Origin: Cordilura impudica
Lineage: Eukaryota > Arthropoda > Insecta > Diptera > Scathophagidae
Length of the DNA stretch: 64,000 nucleotides
Direction of reading: 5' to 3'
Assembly: GCA_963682025.1 (NCBI GenBank)
Contig: OY821521.1
Location: 100,121,354 to 100,185,353 of the forward strand
The position numbers and the translations under genes were made by a program. Under the pieces are notes generated by a model, which saw only the letters and a list, made by a program, of their open reading frames with translations, ran no database searches and had not been told where the DNA came from. Every line of letters starts with the position of its first letter. Position 1 is the stretch's first letter. Of this stretch, positions 22,560 to 33,492 are shown one piece after another.

Positions 22560-23062
22560 AGGTGTGTTTACACCATGTCTATTTTCCATATGTAAATTCA
22601 GTTTTACGATCCATACGTAATTCGGCGTGTGTGTCAAAATTGGCGTTTTAATACAATTCATCATTTTGCGATCAAACGTACATATGTATTTCCGTATGAC
22701 ATAACCTCTAAATGTAAACAACAGCTGATTTAATTTGTGAATTTACAAAAAGTTATTGTTAAAAATAAAGTAATATATTTTTTATATTTTTTAATTGTTA
22801 ATTAATATTAAACAATTTATTTTTCTTTCAATATTTATCTTTATAATTTACTCTGTTTTTCTTTCGCCACAAGCAGTATTGTATTTTAATATGGTTGTCA
22901 TGCCAAAATAGAACCTGCTCTAATTGAAAAATTTACATATGTATGTTTTGCCAAATGTGTTGTACATAAACAGTTTTTGAAAGGGTTCACGCTATGTGTA
23001 CAAATTGCACGTGCTAAAACAATAAGAAAAACACAAGCAAAACACATAGTGTGAACGCAGCT
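22560..23062. mobile_element. MITE, PIF/Harbinger-like target (TAA), copy 1 (diverged)
   Basis: 503 bp. The left end AGGTGTGTTTACACCATGT is matched by the inverted right end AGCTGCGTTCACACTATGT. It is flanked by TAA (22557-22559 and 23063-23065). The internal block TTTCCGTATGACATAACCTC and the 'ctgtttttctttcgccacaagcag' region are shared with copies 2 and 3. Its right-hand TAA is also the left target duplication of copy 2. Confidence 0.75.
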
Positions 23063-23065
23063 TAA

Positions 23066-23556
23066 AGGTGCTATTACATGAAGTGTTTTTTACATATGTA
23101 CTGTCACTTTTTTTATCCATATGAAATTCTTCATGTCTGTCAAAATTGTCTTTTACATACGATTCATAATTTTTGCTATCACACGTGCATATGTATTTCC
23201 GTATGACATAACCTCTAAATGTAAACAACAGCTGACCTAATTTGTGAATTTACAAAAATTTATTGTGAAAAAAAAGTTATATATTTATTAATTGTTAATT
23301 AATATTGAACAATTTATTTTTCTTTCAATATTAATCTTTATAATTTACTCTGTTTTTCTTTCGCCACAAGCAGTGTTGTATTTTCATATGTTTGTCATGC
23401 AAAAATAGAACCTGTTCTAATTGAAAAATGTACATGTGACTTTCCTCATGTATTGTACATAAACAATGTTTCATATGTAACACACGATGTGTACAACTTT
23501 TGTTGTGGGAAAATTTGACAGTACATATGTAAAAAACACATCATGTAATAGCACCT
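23066..23556. mobile_element. MITE, PIF/Harbinger-like target (TAA), copy 2
   Basis: 491 bp with near-perfect terminal inverted repeats (AGGTGCTATTACATGAAGTG; inverted CATCATGTAATAGCACCT), flanked by TAA at 23063-23065 and 23557-23559. Three-base TWA targets are typical of PIF/Harbinger elements; no transposase is present, so the superfamily is inferred. It is very similar to copy 3 at 52411-52903. Confidence 0.8.
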
Positions 23557-23617
23557 TAATTAAAATGGCTTGCAAATGAGATGTTACAACTCAAACAGTA
23601 TATTTGTTCTTGGTTTT

Positions 23618-24555
23618 CAGTGTTGCCGTTTTAGTTTTTTAGTTGCTAGATTTAGCAACTTTTTTTTTGTCGTTTAGCATCCAAAATTTATCAAAAGATG
23701 CTAGATGCTAACTTAGAATCTTTTATTAATAAAAAGTTGCTTTTAGCATCTTTTTTTTGATATTTTTTTTTCATAATTTTTGAATATATAATTTTAATGG
23801 TATTGATATGTTTTTATTTCTCAAAGTGTAGTACAGTAATTTTGTGTACTACTCCTTTTACCACTCTGCTCGTTTCTTTCAACAAATATAACAAAATATT
23901 TTGAAATAGAAGAATGTAAACACCAACAACAGTTTTTAATGAATTTGAAAGTCGATTGCCACAAAATATTATTGTATTAAAAAAATGCCAAAATTTTCAA
24001 TACAAAACACATTAAATCGGGTAAAAGAACAGATAACCAATATATTAGAAGGAAAGAAGGATTGAAATTGAAAAATCGGTGCTGTCACACTTACAATATA
24101 CCGAGCGATGTCGTTGATAAGAGTCGATCGTCAGAAATATATCAGAGCCAAGAAGAACTTGAAGATGAAGACATCACAGAAATGTTAGATTCCATAAACC
24201 AATTATTCTAATATAATCGTATCTTTTGATAATGTAATTTCTGTTATATTTTAAATAAAAAAAAATCCCTCTAAAATTAAAAATATTTAATTTAAGTTTA
24301 AAATAAACTCAATTTGATGTTAATAAAAATTTCAGATGAAATCCAAAATAATTTTAATTAAAATTTAAAAAATATAAATCGAAACATATGTTTTATATTA
24401 ATTTTTCGATTTAAAAACCAAAGAATTTATTAATAAGTATATAATTTTTCAGTATAAAGGTAATGAAATTTGAAAAAAAAATTTAGCATCCAGTACGTTT
24501 AAGCATCTTTTTTTGCAATTTAGCATCTTTACAATTTCAAATTATGGCAATACTG
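23618..24555. mobile_element. hAT-type non-autonomous element with 8-bp target duplication
   Basis: 938 bp. Ends CAGTGTTGCC (23618) and GGCAATACTG (24546-24555) form an inverted repeat, and the perfect 8-bp duplication TTGGTTTT flanks both sides (23610-23617, 24556-24563). CAG(T)G-type ends and 8-bp targets define hAT. Subterminal regions are rich in TTTAGCATC motifs in both orientations, likely transposase-binding sites. Short coding relics (about 23985-24210, for example SQEELEDEDITEMLDSINQLF) look like leftover ends of a deleted transposase. Confidence 0.85.
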
Positions 24556-24563
24556 TTGGTTTT

Positions 24564-25542
24564 AAAAGATTTTTTATAACAGTGGTTATAAGCATGTATA
24601 CTTAGATCTGATTTATCGCATTTTAATATATTTTCAAAAGCCTTGCATTTGCATTTATAGTCGTCACCTTTGACCTGCTCCAGCCATCCATTAGCTTCTC
24701 GTCTCTCAACTAACTGAAGCGAAATCTTTATGTTCTGTATTTCTTTGATGTGTTTTCAGCATCATCGAAAAACGAATCGGACATTTTTCTAAAATTAATT
24801 ATGTTTCTAAAATTAATTATGTTCAAATTTATAATATTTTAATGTTATGCACAAAACAGTGTTTTATACTTGTCATTGTTATTAAAGAATCCACATATTT
24901 ACTTCCTTCATATTATAGAGTTATTACCAGACTTAAAAAGACTTTAAAGTTTAAAATTGAAAAAAATTATGCGATATTTAACAAATACATTCAAAATAGT
25001 TTTGACTGAAATTTTTGGCAGTTTTAGTTTTGCCTTGTATCAGTAAAATGTTCAGATATTAACTAAAAAAAACAGTTTGTTAAATATTTTCATCTTAATT
25101 ATCTTAATTAATTTAAAGACACAAAGATAGATTTAATACAATAAAAAGAAGTAAGAGTTGAAAGTTGATCTATGCGGACTCACAAATGTGCCCTATACTA
25201 ATATGTCTGGAAAATTGAAAAGGATTGTAAAAAATAAAATGCACTTTTATATTAAAAAATTTAAATTAAAAAGAAAATTACAAAATAAACCATTTACCTG
25301 GTTAAACTTAATATTGTTTGTAATTATCTGGATCAGGTTAGTATTTAAAATGGGATAAATCGGGAGTCATTGTGCCAATTTATGACCTAAAATATGTAGA
25401 CACCTCTATAAAATGCTGAAAATTCAGAGCATTTGTTGTAATAATTCAGTAATAGGTTTATCAAAGTGTTTACATATTCAAATATTTTATATACATTTGT
25501 TACAAATAGTGCAAGAAGTCCAGATATTAATGTAAACGTAAA
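24564..25542. other. AT-rich sequence without recognised features
   Basis: No supported gene or element, although it may be the interior of a large HINE family 2 element. Confidence 0.35.
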
Positions 25543-25597
25543 ACCTAGGTGGAGGGTATCAAAGATTCGGCATAGCCGAATTTAACACTCTTACTTG
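25543..25597 (+). mobile_element. HINE family 2, 3' end with hairpin
   Basis: GGTGGAGGGTATC is followed by a hairpin ATTCGGC-ATA-GCCGAAT (25565-25581) and, 16 bases on, the terminus CTCTTACTTG (25597) before TTT. The terminal CTTACTTG is identical to that of HINE family 1. Confidence 0.65.
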
Positions 25598-25619
25598 TTT
25601 AAAATAAAATTCAAATTTT

Positions 25620-26345
25620 ATTAAAGCATAGTCAATACTTATAAAGTCATGGATATTTTCCGCTAACCCTTTCATTAGGGATTTTATATTGATTTCTGTC
25701 ACATTTTTTTTGGAAAAGGTATCCACCTCCGTTTAAAATATTTCATGTTTTGAGAAAACTTTTTTGTGCTCATCAACTCTCTTTTTACAAGAGACCAATA
25801 TCTCTTTACTATATTAAGATCCGGATAGTTTTGAGGATTTGCCTTCCTTGGTACATTGTTCTTGTACCACTCAAGAGCTTTCTTACCGTAGTGACAGTAT
25901 GCCAAATTGGTCCAAAAATATGTGGGCACAATGTATAGGCTAACGAAATGAAGCAGTCTTTTTTGATGTATGTTTTAACAAATGATTTGCTTCTGTTGCC
26001 GCAACTGCATATTGCCACCTATACGCCTGCAGCAGGACTATTTTTTTATGAAACATTCATGCAGCATTCCTGTCTAGAACTTTTTGACTTATATGTTTTC
26101 TGACCTGTTTTCGCATTTAATAGTCCGAGCACTGCGCTAAGTGGACTGCCTTTCTACTAGATGTTTTGGAAGCCCTTTTCAATATATCTGTTCTCTTGGC
26201 CTTGAAAATAGTTTCTAGTTACATTGGCCTTTGATCTTTTGGCCGATTCTTTGTAGGACCAAGTTGGATTTTGTTGAAAATATTAAATACTTTTAGCACG
26301 TACTTTTATTTCATCGCTCATTTTAAACATAATAACTGGCATATT
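25620..26345 (-). pseudogene. IS630/Tc1-mariner transposase relic (DD37E-like)
   Basis: Minus-strand translation carries YFWTNLAYCHYGKKALEWYKN and, about 30 residues on, VKRYWSLVKREL. These match the second Asp block (FWPDLA-CHY) and the Glu block (PIERYWALVKR-L) of a widespread insect Tc1/mariner group. Asp is replaced by Asn and Glu by Lys. The upstream part is scattered over three frames down from MSDEIKVRAK near 26320. The group name DD37E is tentative. Non-functional. Confidence 0.55.
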
Positions 26346-27415
26346 TTTGAAAGATAACTTCATCAAAAAAAATTTCAAATAATATATGCGAAGAAAGTTA
26401 AATGGAAAAATATATTAAGATTTTTTTCGAATATGAGTGGGTCCAATGTAAATTGTTGCACGGTGTAACCATATATGCAATTCAAATTGGATTTATAGAT
26501 AAATCATCAAACTAAATATAACATTATGAATTATAAAGGTCGAAAAAACTAAAATTGGGACACTATATTTTTAAAATACAAATTTAATCGAAGTGCAACA
26601 CATAAAATGCAAACTCCTCGTATGCGGTTTTCGAAGTACTTATCGAAACTAACAAAACCCCATTTGACTACTACTTAGAAGAACATGCAAATATTCTTCT
26701 GACTATATCTCGGAAAAATTGTAGCTATAGACTAAGAGAAAAATAATATTAAACAAACTAATCAGAAAAAACTGCATCAAGTGCTTCAAAATTGTTAATA
26801 TATCGAAATTTTTTCATTTTTTCTATCAATTTTTCATCATTTTATAATATAATTCAGAATTCTTCAGAACCGTAAAATATGAATGTATGAATATGAATAT
26901 TAATATGAAAATGCTTATTTAATATTTTGCAGCTGTATTTTAAATTGAAAAATTTTAAATTAAATTGTGAAATTTTTTTCCATAGATGGCGTTGTTGCAA
27001 GTGCATAGGGAGCTTGAGAGTCAATACAAATGTCATGTAGTCGATACGAATATAATGTGACAAGATAATAACACATTGTTGTGAGTGAATAGCAACTGAA
27101 CAGCAAAAACAATTGAGCACCGAGTCGGACGAATAATGCGAGCGAATCCACCAGGTCATCGTTCCAATGGACAACGAAGTCGCGGAGAACAATAGATAGG
27201 AAGGACACACCGAAAGAGATATGCCATTGAATGTGATATCAAGCCCAGATGATGATGATAATTCAGATCTTAGATCTGAATCACCAACGAAAAAACCGAG
27301 AGCATCAACTTCAATTGGTATTGATTAAATCATGTTTTTTGCTTTTTGCTAAATTTTTCATACACTTCTCGAATTTTCGATGTAAAATACAGCTAGAAAA
27401 TTAATAATATTTTTT
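26346..27415. other. Spacer; possible short coding segment at 27223-27327
   Basis: Mostly featureless. The patch 26980-27330 is less AT-rich, and from an ATG at 27223 reads MPLNVISSPDDDDNSDLRSE and onward for 35 codons. This could be the first exon of a host or transposon gene, but no donor site or family match is convincing. Confidence 0.2.
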
Positions 27416-27418
27416 ATT

Positions 27419-28075
27419 CAGCCCAATTCTAAACAAAAATTCCGCATGAAACTTCTCACTTCTCCCTTTTCCCTTATTATGAATAAAAATTCCTTCGGAA
27501 AAAAATTCAATGGGAAAAAAGTAGTTATTCTCAATGCACTTGAATTTGTTTTTTTCCCTCAAAAAATTTGTCTTGCAAAGCAGACGGGAGTTTACATAAA
27601 AATGTAAGAAGTATTTTGATAAAACATAATTTAAATTTGAAACACAAATGTTTTATTGTTCTTGTAGGTCGAAGATCACAAATAAAGCCCAACTTCAACT
27701 TTTGTTAACTTTAATGAAAGCCAATTCAGGCATTGATTACGGTTTCCATAGATTCAGCCCACAATTGTCTTCAAGCAATCCTTTGGCTATTTCTTTGTTG
27801 TTACTCTACAAGACAATTTCCTCCACAAGTGCTCGCATCATAACTGTGCTATTCACATTTTATTTAATTTTTCTTTAAAATAATTTTATTTGCGTTTGCA
27901 AACAAAAAAAAAAAGAAAATTTATTGTCAATAAGTAAAACAACTGGCATCTAAATTCGATAATGCCACTTATTCATTTGTTTGTTCACGAGGAATTTATA
28001 ATTGGAGGATTTTTTTCTCGAGAAAAGTATTTTCCGTGAGAACGAAATTCCTTGAGGATATTCGTAATTGGGCTG
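27419..28075. mobile_element. MITE with CAGCCCAATT inverted repeats and ATT target
   Basis: 657 bp with perfect 10-bp inverted ends CAGCCCAATT (27419-27428) and AATTGGGCTG (28066-28075), flanked by ATT (27416-27418, 28076-28078). Just inside, AATTCC and GGAATT blocks continue in mirrored order. A 3-bp target suggests a PIF/Harbinger affinity but ATT is not TWA, so the superfamily is open. A short plus-strand frame (27666-27740) reads KITNKAQLQLLLTLMKANSG, vaguely like a Myb/SANT-like helix found in such transposons. Confidence 0.6.
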
Positions 28076-28114
28076 ATTATAAATATTTATATTATACAAA
28101 AATATTATTATTAT

Positions 28115-28560
28115 TATTAGATTGGCAGTAAAATGATCTTTTTTCGAAATCTTCCCATCAGTATTTGCAGGAGATCATCATCAACTTTTTTCGCGGACAA
28201 TTTACAAAATCATTTATGGATTGCACAGATATTCCTCTCTTCTTTAAATTTCTTTTAATAATTTACCAGTATTCTTGTGCTGGTCCTTATTCACATCTAT
28301 TAATTGGATTGTGGAGAACGTCGATGCCATTGGACCATTCAATAGCCAGTTTTGTATAGTGGCAACTGGCTAAATCGTACCAAAATAAGAGTTGCAATAG
28401 ACGTTCTTTAGACATTCTTCTCTGTAAGTTTCACAATTAATAGTTCCCGTTGTAAAATTTGCTGAACCAGCAATTTATTAATTTTTTGTTTTGAGAAATT
28501 TCGACTTGAATCTTTTCTTGTAATGACCAGGAGAATCTCCACGGCTAGCCATGATTAACG
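28115..28560 (-). pseudogene. Tc1-mariner transposase relic, same group as 25620-26345
   Basis: Minus strand reads TTGTINCETYREECL, then LFWYDLASCHYTKLAIEW with the second Asp intact, then GPAQEYW with Glu followed by IIKRNLKK. Stop codons interrupt between and after these. It seems to be an internally deleted copy of the same transposase group. A TAT/ATT-rich run lies at its 3' side. Confidence 0.55.
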
Positions 28561-28682
28561 ATAACATAATTATATTTTGTTAGTTGTGAATAAGTATATA
28601 TATACGAAGGAAATGAGATTTTGCAGATAAATTCAGTTTTACATGGCGATTATTATTATTATTATTATATTGTTTTATTGAA

Positions 28683-28728
28683 TTGCTATCACAACAAGAA
28701 TAAATCTTATAAATTACAGTGATAGCAA
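28683..28728 (-). promoter_or_regulatory. 3' UTR stem-loop of the LINE
   Basis: TTGCTATCAC (28683-28692) and GTGATAGCAA (28719-28728) form a perfect 10-bp stem with a 26-base loop, just before the microsatellite tail. L2/UnaL2-type LINEs use such 3' hairpins for RT recognition. The role here is inferred. Confidence 0.55.
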
Positions 28729-28848
28729 GTAACATTTGTAATATTAACATTAAGTTACAGTAAATTTCGAGATTAATAAAAATAAAGTAAATTAATCATA
28801 AAAATTAACATAATAATGAACATAATAAAGTTGACATTTAACATAGAT

Positions 28849-31641
28849 TCAAACAAAAAATTTTTTAAGTTCCTTTTTGAAAAGTAATGCGTTGCTTTTT
28901 ACTTGGATATATGATGGTAAATTGTTCCAAAGACACGTGGTGTAGTTGAAAAATTGTCTAGTAGACATTAGATAATTGTATTTTTGTGATATCAAATTTC
29001 TTCCACGAGGCGATTGTGCAAAAATAATTTTGTTAAAAATATATTCTGGGTTCTTCAGATAAATAATCTTATGCATCATTAAAAGGCTTTTATATTTTAG
29101 TAAATCTTTAAAACTTATATTATATAACTGGTATGAATATGATGATATACTATCTCGTCTACCTCTGTTGAAAACGTATCTGGCTATATTATTATATGTG
29201 ACCTCGAGGCGATTAAAGTCAATAGTGTCGCAATTTGCAAATATTTCACACCCGTACAGTAGAACTGGTATTAAATAGGTTTTTGCCAAAAGCATTCTTA
29301 TTTCAAACGGCGTCGATGATTGCACAGCCCACAAGTTTCTCAACATCCCATGAACTTTACCAGCTGATATATTTATATGGTTAGACGAGGAAAGTTCAGC
29401 ATTAAATGTGATTCCCAAGTTCGATGATGTTTGAACAAAGTCGATTCTTGAGTTGTTAATATGTAGAAAAATATTGTCATTCAGTCTTTTTTTATTACTT
29501 TTTGAAATGAAAATACATTTTGATATGTCAGGGTTTATACATAAGCCATTTGTACATGCCCATTTATGTATATTATCCAAGTCACTATTAATACAGTCAG
29601 AACAATGTTGAACATCTTCTATTCTGCTGCTTAAGTACAACTGTACGTCATCAGCATACATTTGTACGCCACAGTAATTCAGAACCTCAGGCAAATCGTT
29701 AATATACATACAAAAGAGCAATGGACCAAGAATGGACCCCTGAGGCACACCTCTGTCAACATCCGCTGCTTTAGAAGTCACTCCAATTAAGGAAACCACT
29801 TGTTTACGATTAATAAGGTAAGAGGAAATAAGTTTATTAGCCGAACTTGAGAAATTAAAGATTTTCTCGAGTTTAGTGAGTAGAATCGAGTGATCAACAG
29901 TATCGAAGGCCTTACTGTGATCTAAAAGCACAGGAAATGATACCATATTCTTATCCAGCTTTGATCTAATTTCTTCCACTACATCGATCAAAACCGTAAT
30001 GCAGCTTCTGTCCCGTCTAAACCCAGATTGTCTATCCGTAAGGAGATGTTGATTCTTTAAATACTCATTCATTTGCCCGTACATAAGATTTTCCATAACT
30101 TTGGATAAAAATGGTAGTATCGCAATAGGTCGGAAGTCGCTGTTATTCTTTGGAATAGGAATGATTTTTGCTTTTTTCCACATATCAGGAAAAATTGATT
30201 TTGTTAATATTGTATTAATTAAATACGTAAGAAATGGAAGAAGTTTAGGAACGACAATTTTTAAGAATCTTGGATTAATTTCATCTAAGCCCACAGCATT
30301 TGACTTAATTGATGTAATACTTTTAAGAACTTCAGATTGATCCACACATCGAAAATCAAAACAGTTCTCAATAGGCACAGTATGAATTTTTTCGTACTCA
30401 TTTTCAGTTGGTTTATTCACTTGAATTTCGACAAATTGTTTGTTTAACTTATCAACGTCCACATCAGAACCAACAGTGCAAGGATTTCTTTTCCCAATAC
30501 CTTTTTCACGGATCTCTTTCCATTTTCTCTTGCTATCAATAGCTGAAGAGAATTTCTGTCGATAATAACTGGATTTTGCAATATATATGCAGTTCACAAC
30601 TTCCTTTCTAATGGATTTGAATAATGCATGTAACTCAGGCGTTTTAAATTTCTTCCAACGTTTATATGCCAAATCTCGTTTATCAATTAAACGTTTTATA
30701 ATTGAAGTAAACCAAGGAGGCTGTATAGGTTTAAGTGTTCTTGTTTTTTCAGGCACAATTTCATAAAATATTGTGAGAAGGTTATTTTGAATGAAAGCAA
30801 TTTGATCATTAACATTCTCAAGACCATAAATTGAATCCCAATGAACGCAATCAATACGCTGGTTTAACGCTGTATAGTCAATGCCACGAAAATCTCTATA
30901 AGTGTAATGTACATCTTCATTGTTAACATAGGTATGAAATATCATAAAAATTAAGTCATGCTTCGAAAAAACAGGGGCAGAAAATTGATCGTAAAGCAGT
31001 ATTTTGCTTTTATGATTAGTAAAGAATACATCAAGTAAACTGTTCGAGCCACTTGGATAATGGGTTGGAACGATCGTATTAACAGGCAAAAGACCGAGCG
31101 TTTGCATGGGCTCTGAAAGTGACTTATCAACTAGCAGGTTACTATTGAAATCACCAGAAATGATTACGTCATTGTACAATAAGGACAGAGATTCAATTTT
31201 ATCAAACAAGTCTTTGGTATCAATAAAGTTATACGGTCGATATACGCAGGCGACAAGAATTTTTTCTTTATCCTTCGTGTTTAATTCAAGAAATAGAAAC
31301 TCAATCTCACTAGTAGGCTCTGATCTTAGCTTTACACAACAATTTATCTCCGTTCTCACATAAATTGACACACCACCAGCGTTTGCTATCCTATCAGCAC
31401 GAAATAGTTTAAATCCCGGCAAATTGAAAATTGAATCATTGACTGAGGAATCGAACCAGGTTTCAGATACGCAGATGACGTCAACTCCAGAGGCAACAAA
31501 AATATATCTAAACTCATCTATCTTGTTATTAAGACTTTGTGCATTTATATGAACAATTTTGAGTCCAGATTTTTGTTTCGCCAGAATCCTTACCATGTTA
31601 AAAACGTTATCTTTGGAACTATAACTATTACCACAAATCAT
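28849..31641 (-). CDS. LINE ORF2: APE endonuclease plus reverse transcriptase, 930 aa, intact
   Basis: Residues about 25-250 form an apurinic-like endonuclease: VHINAQSLNNKI (Asn), SETWFD (Glu), GDFNSNL (Asp/Asn), SLLDVFF and SKHDLIF (final His). The reverse transcriptase follows at roughly 480-760: FRPIAILPFLSKVMENL, SGFRRDRSC, LLDHSKAFDTVDH, GVPQGSILGPLLF and the catalytic QMYADDVQLYL. The C-terminus has the usual LINE tail with CLWNNLPSYIQ. There is no internal stop or frameshift, in contrast to every other coding element in the window except the LTR retrotransposon. It would nick target DNA and copy its RNA in place. The start at 31641 is the first ATG; the reading frame is unambiguous. 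Confidence 0.9.
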   Translation of the reverse strand: MICGNSYSSKDNVFNMVRILAKQKSGLKIVHINAQSLNNKIDEFRYIFVASGVDVICVSETWFDSSVNDSIFNLPGFKLFRADRIANAGGVSIYVRTEINCCVKLRSEPTSEIEFLFLELNTKDKEKILVACVYRPYNFIDTKDLFDKIESLSLLYNDVIISGDFNSNLLVDKSLSEPMQTLGLLPVNTIVPTHYPSGSNSLLDVFFTNHKSKILLYDQFSAPVFSKHDLIFMIFHTYVNNEDVHYTYRDFRGIDYTALNQRIDCVHWDSIYGLENVNDQIAFIQNNLLTIFYEIVPEKTRTLKPIQPPWFTSIIKRLIDKRDLAYKRWKKFKTPELHALFKSIRKEVVNCIYIAKSSYYRQKFSSAIDSKRKWKEIREKGIGKRNPCTVGSDVDVDKLNKQFVEIQVNKPTENEYEKIHTVPIENCFDFRCVDQSEVLKSITSIKSNAVGLDEINPRFLKIVVPKLLPFLTYLINTILTKSIFPDMWKKAKIIPIPKNNSDFRPIAILPFLSKVMENLMYGQMNEYLKNQHLLTDRQSGFRRDRSCITVLIDVVEEIRSKLDKNMVSFPVLLDHSKAFDTVDHSILLTKLEKIFNFSSSANKLISSYLINRKQVVSLIGVTSKAADVDRGVPQGSILGPLLFCMYINDLPEVLNYCGVQMYADDVQLYLSSRIEDVQHCSDCINSDLDNIHKWACTNGLCINPDISKCIFISKSNKKRLNDNIFLHINNSRIDFVQTSSNLGITFNAELSSSNHINISAGKVHGMLRNLWAVQSSTPFEIRMLLAKTYLIPVLLYGCEIFANCDTIDFNRLEVTYNNIARYVFNRGRRDSISSYSYQLYNISFKDLLKYKSLLMMHKIIYLKNPEYIFNKIIFAQSPRGRNLISQKYNYLMSTRQFFNYTTCLWNNLPSYIQVKSNALLFKKELKKFFV

Positions 31642-31859
31642 ATATCACAGATTTTAAAGCAACACAATTGTATGTTATTAGAATAAATGGTAATAAAAAA
31701 GGAACAAAACTAATACAAATTTTAAAATTAATAAAATAATTGCAAAGAAAAATTAAGGAGAAATAGATTAAAGTTATTTTAAAATGGAAAAAAGTAGATA
31801 AAAAGTAGAAAATCAAAAAATATTTATATAAAATGTATCAGGACAAAAAATTTTTTTTT

Positions 31860-31992
31860 TTATTATTTTTATTTTTTATTTATTTATTTCATTGATGTAT
31901 AAACATCTATGCACTCAGGGGGGAATAAAAACCAATTTCACAATACAATCACAAAAACAGCGTAAGGGAAAATCGATGTGTGGTATATGTAA
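31860..31992 (-). mobile_element. LINE 3' end fragment
   Basis: Minus strand ends ...CCCCTGAGTGCATAGATG..., then AAATA/AATAA repeats. A second version of the same 3' UTR lies at 33045-33125 (GCTCAAGGGGGTAAATATCT). Confidence 0.45.
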
Positions 31993-31994
31993 GT

Positions 31995-32690
31995 GTATTT
32001 ATTTTTTATTTTTATTTTTTATTTATTTATTTAATTTATTAAACTAACCGAGCACTTTGGGCCATATACGGTTAGTGAGCTAACAAACAGATATCTTAAG
32101 TACTATTATAAAAAATTATTATAAAAAAAATATAATTATAATTATAAAAGAAAAAAAAAAGTTATTACAAGAAAGTTATTACACGAATCTTATAGCTTAT
32201 AAACAAAGAATTCATTTAACAAGATGAGATGTATAGGAATTATTGAAATTGAAAATTCCGAATCAAAAATAATATGGTATGATTGCAAAGGAAAGGAGGA
32301 ACAAAAAAAATATCATATCCTTTCTTAGTGAAAAAGGTAAATAAATAAATCACTTTAACAAATTAAAGGCCACATAATTTAATCATTATTAAGGCGAGTA
32401 TATTCAACAAGTTTGTTTCTAAAAACATTTGCCGAAAAAAAATGACCTAAGTTCACGCGGTAAAGAATTCCAAATTCTCGAAACTCTTACCTGAAAAGAG
32501 AATTCAATAAGGGAGGTTCTTATACGTGGGAAAATTAATTGAGGATTCCGAGTAGAATGTGAAAAAATGAATAGTCGAAGTAAATATTCAGGACAATTTG
32601 ATTTCAAAACTTTATAAAAGTGCAATAGAATTCGAATATTGGTGTACTTAGTAAGCAGAACCGCCGAGTTCGCTGTCTTTTTAGCAAAAG
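31995..32690 (-). pseudogene. 5'-truncated LINE, C-terminal RT region and tail
   Basis: Minus-strand frame 32625-32419 reads ...FSHSTRNPQLIFPRIRTS... and VSRIWNSLPRELRSF, the typical C-terminus of Jockey/CR1-type ORF2 proteins (compare LWNSLP). A 3' UTR with GGCCATATACGGTTAGTGAGC (plus strand 32062) and an AAATA-type tail (31995-32040) follow. Everything 5' is missing. Confidence 0.6.
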
Positions 32691-33492
32691 CACAAATCTT
32701 TTTCTTTAATTTTAAATATTAAAGAGTATACTTGCTATTGCCCGCTAGGTGTGCTGTGAGTTTAACATGTTCACAAACATACAGAGTTTTTTTTTTTAAA
32801 ATATTCAGGTATATATTCGCTGTCTGTTTAGAAAAATTACAAAACTTTTCCGTTAATTTTAAATATTCAGGTGTATATTTGCTATTGACTGAACTTTTTT
32901 AGTAAGCAGAATCGCTAGGTGTGCTGTAAGTTTAACATGTTCACAAACTTACAGTGTTTTTTTTAATATTCAATTATATATTTGCTATTGACGGAACTAG
33001 CTTAAGAACATTTAAATTTTTATTAACAAACCAAAAGCTTAATTTAACGCTCAAGGGGGTAAATATCTATTTCACAATACAATCGGAAAAACAGAGTAAG
33101 ACAAAAACGGTGTGAGGTGTGAGTGTATTGGTGCAACGATTATGATATTTTCTCTATTTCTGACTTGTGTTTCCCTCTATTGTCTGCACTTAAAACATGC
33201 AAAAACTTCTTAATTTCATATTTTCTTTATAATTTTATTAAAAGCGCTTAAATTTCTGGAAGAAAAAAGAAAAAAAAAACTTTCCTCGTCAATTTTCCTC
33301 TTTCCGCGTATATTTACTTTTCTATTTCCCTATTTCCATTGATTTATTGTCGTCTTCAATTTTGTTGACATTTACTACAAACAGAGTTGAAATTCCATTA
33401 TCTATTGTGAATTGCTGCCTGATACATTAAAAAGGTAAATACTAGGAAAACTTTGAAGAACTCAAAAATAAACTTAGGTGTTTTTTTAATTA
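32691..33492. other. LINE-derived and unassigned AT-rich sequence
   Basis: Contains a duplicated segment ('ctattgcccgctaggtgtgctgtgagtttaacatg' near 32735 and again near 32906) and the LINE 3' UTR match at 33045-33125. No gene. Confidence 0.4.

Larger units (their letters stand above)
28648..31850 (-). mobile_element. CR1/L2-like LINE with intact ORF2
   Basis: Read on the minus strand: a short 5' stretch, a complete 930-codon ORF2, a 3' UTR of about 200 bases with a stem-loop, and a (TAA)n tail (28648-28668 as ATT repeats on the plus strand). No ORF1 is present before ORF2, so the copy is probably 5'-truncated near 31850 or belongs to a single-ORF lineage. Clade is judged from RT and endonuclease motif style only; I-like elements also end in TAA repeats. 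Confidence 0.75.

Noticed and set aside
27223..27327. First exon of a host gene
   Set aside because: 35 protein-like codons but no good donor, no frame continuity with the downstream segment and no recognised homology.
31106..31363. Small plus-strand ORFs over the LINE
   Set aside because: Antisense shadows of the endonuclease domain of ORF2.
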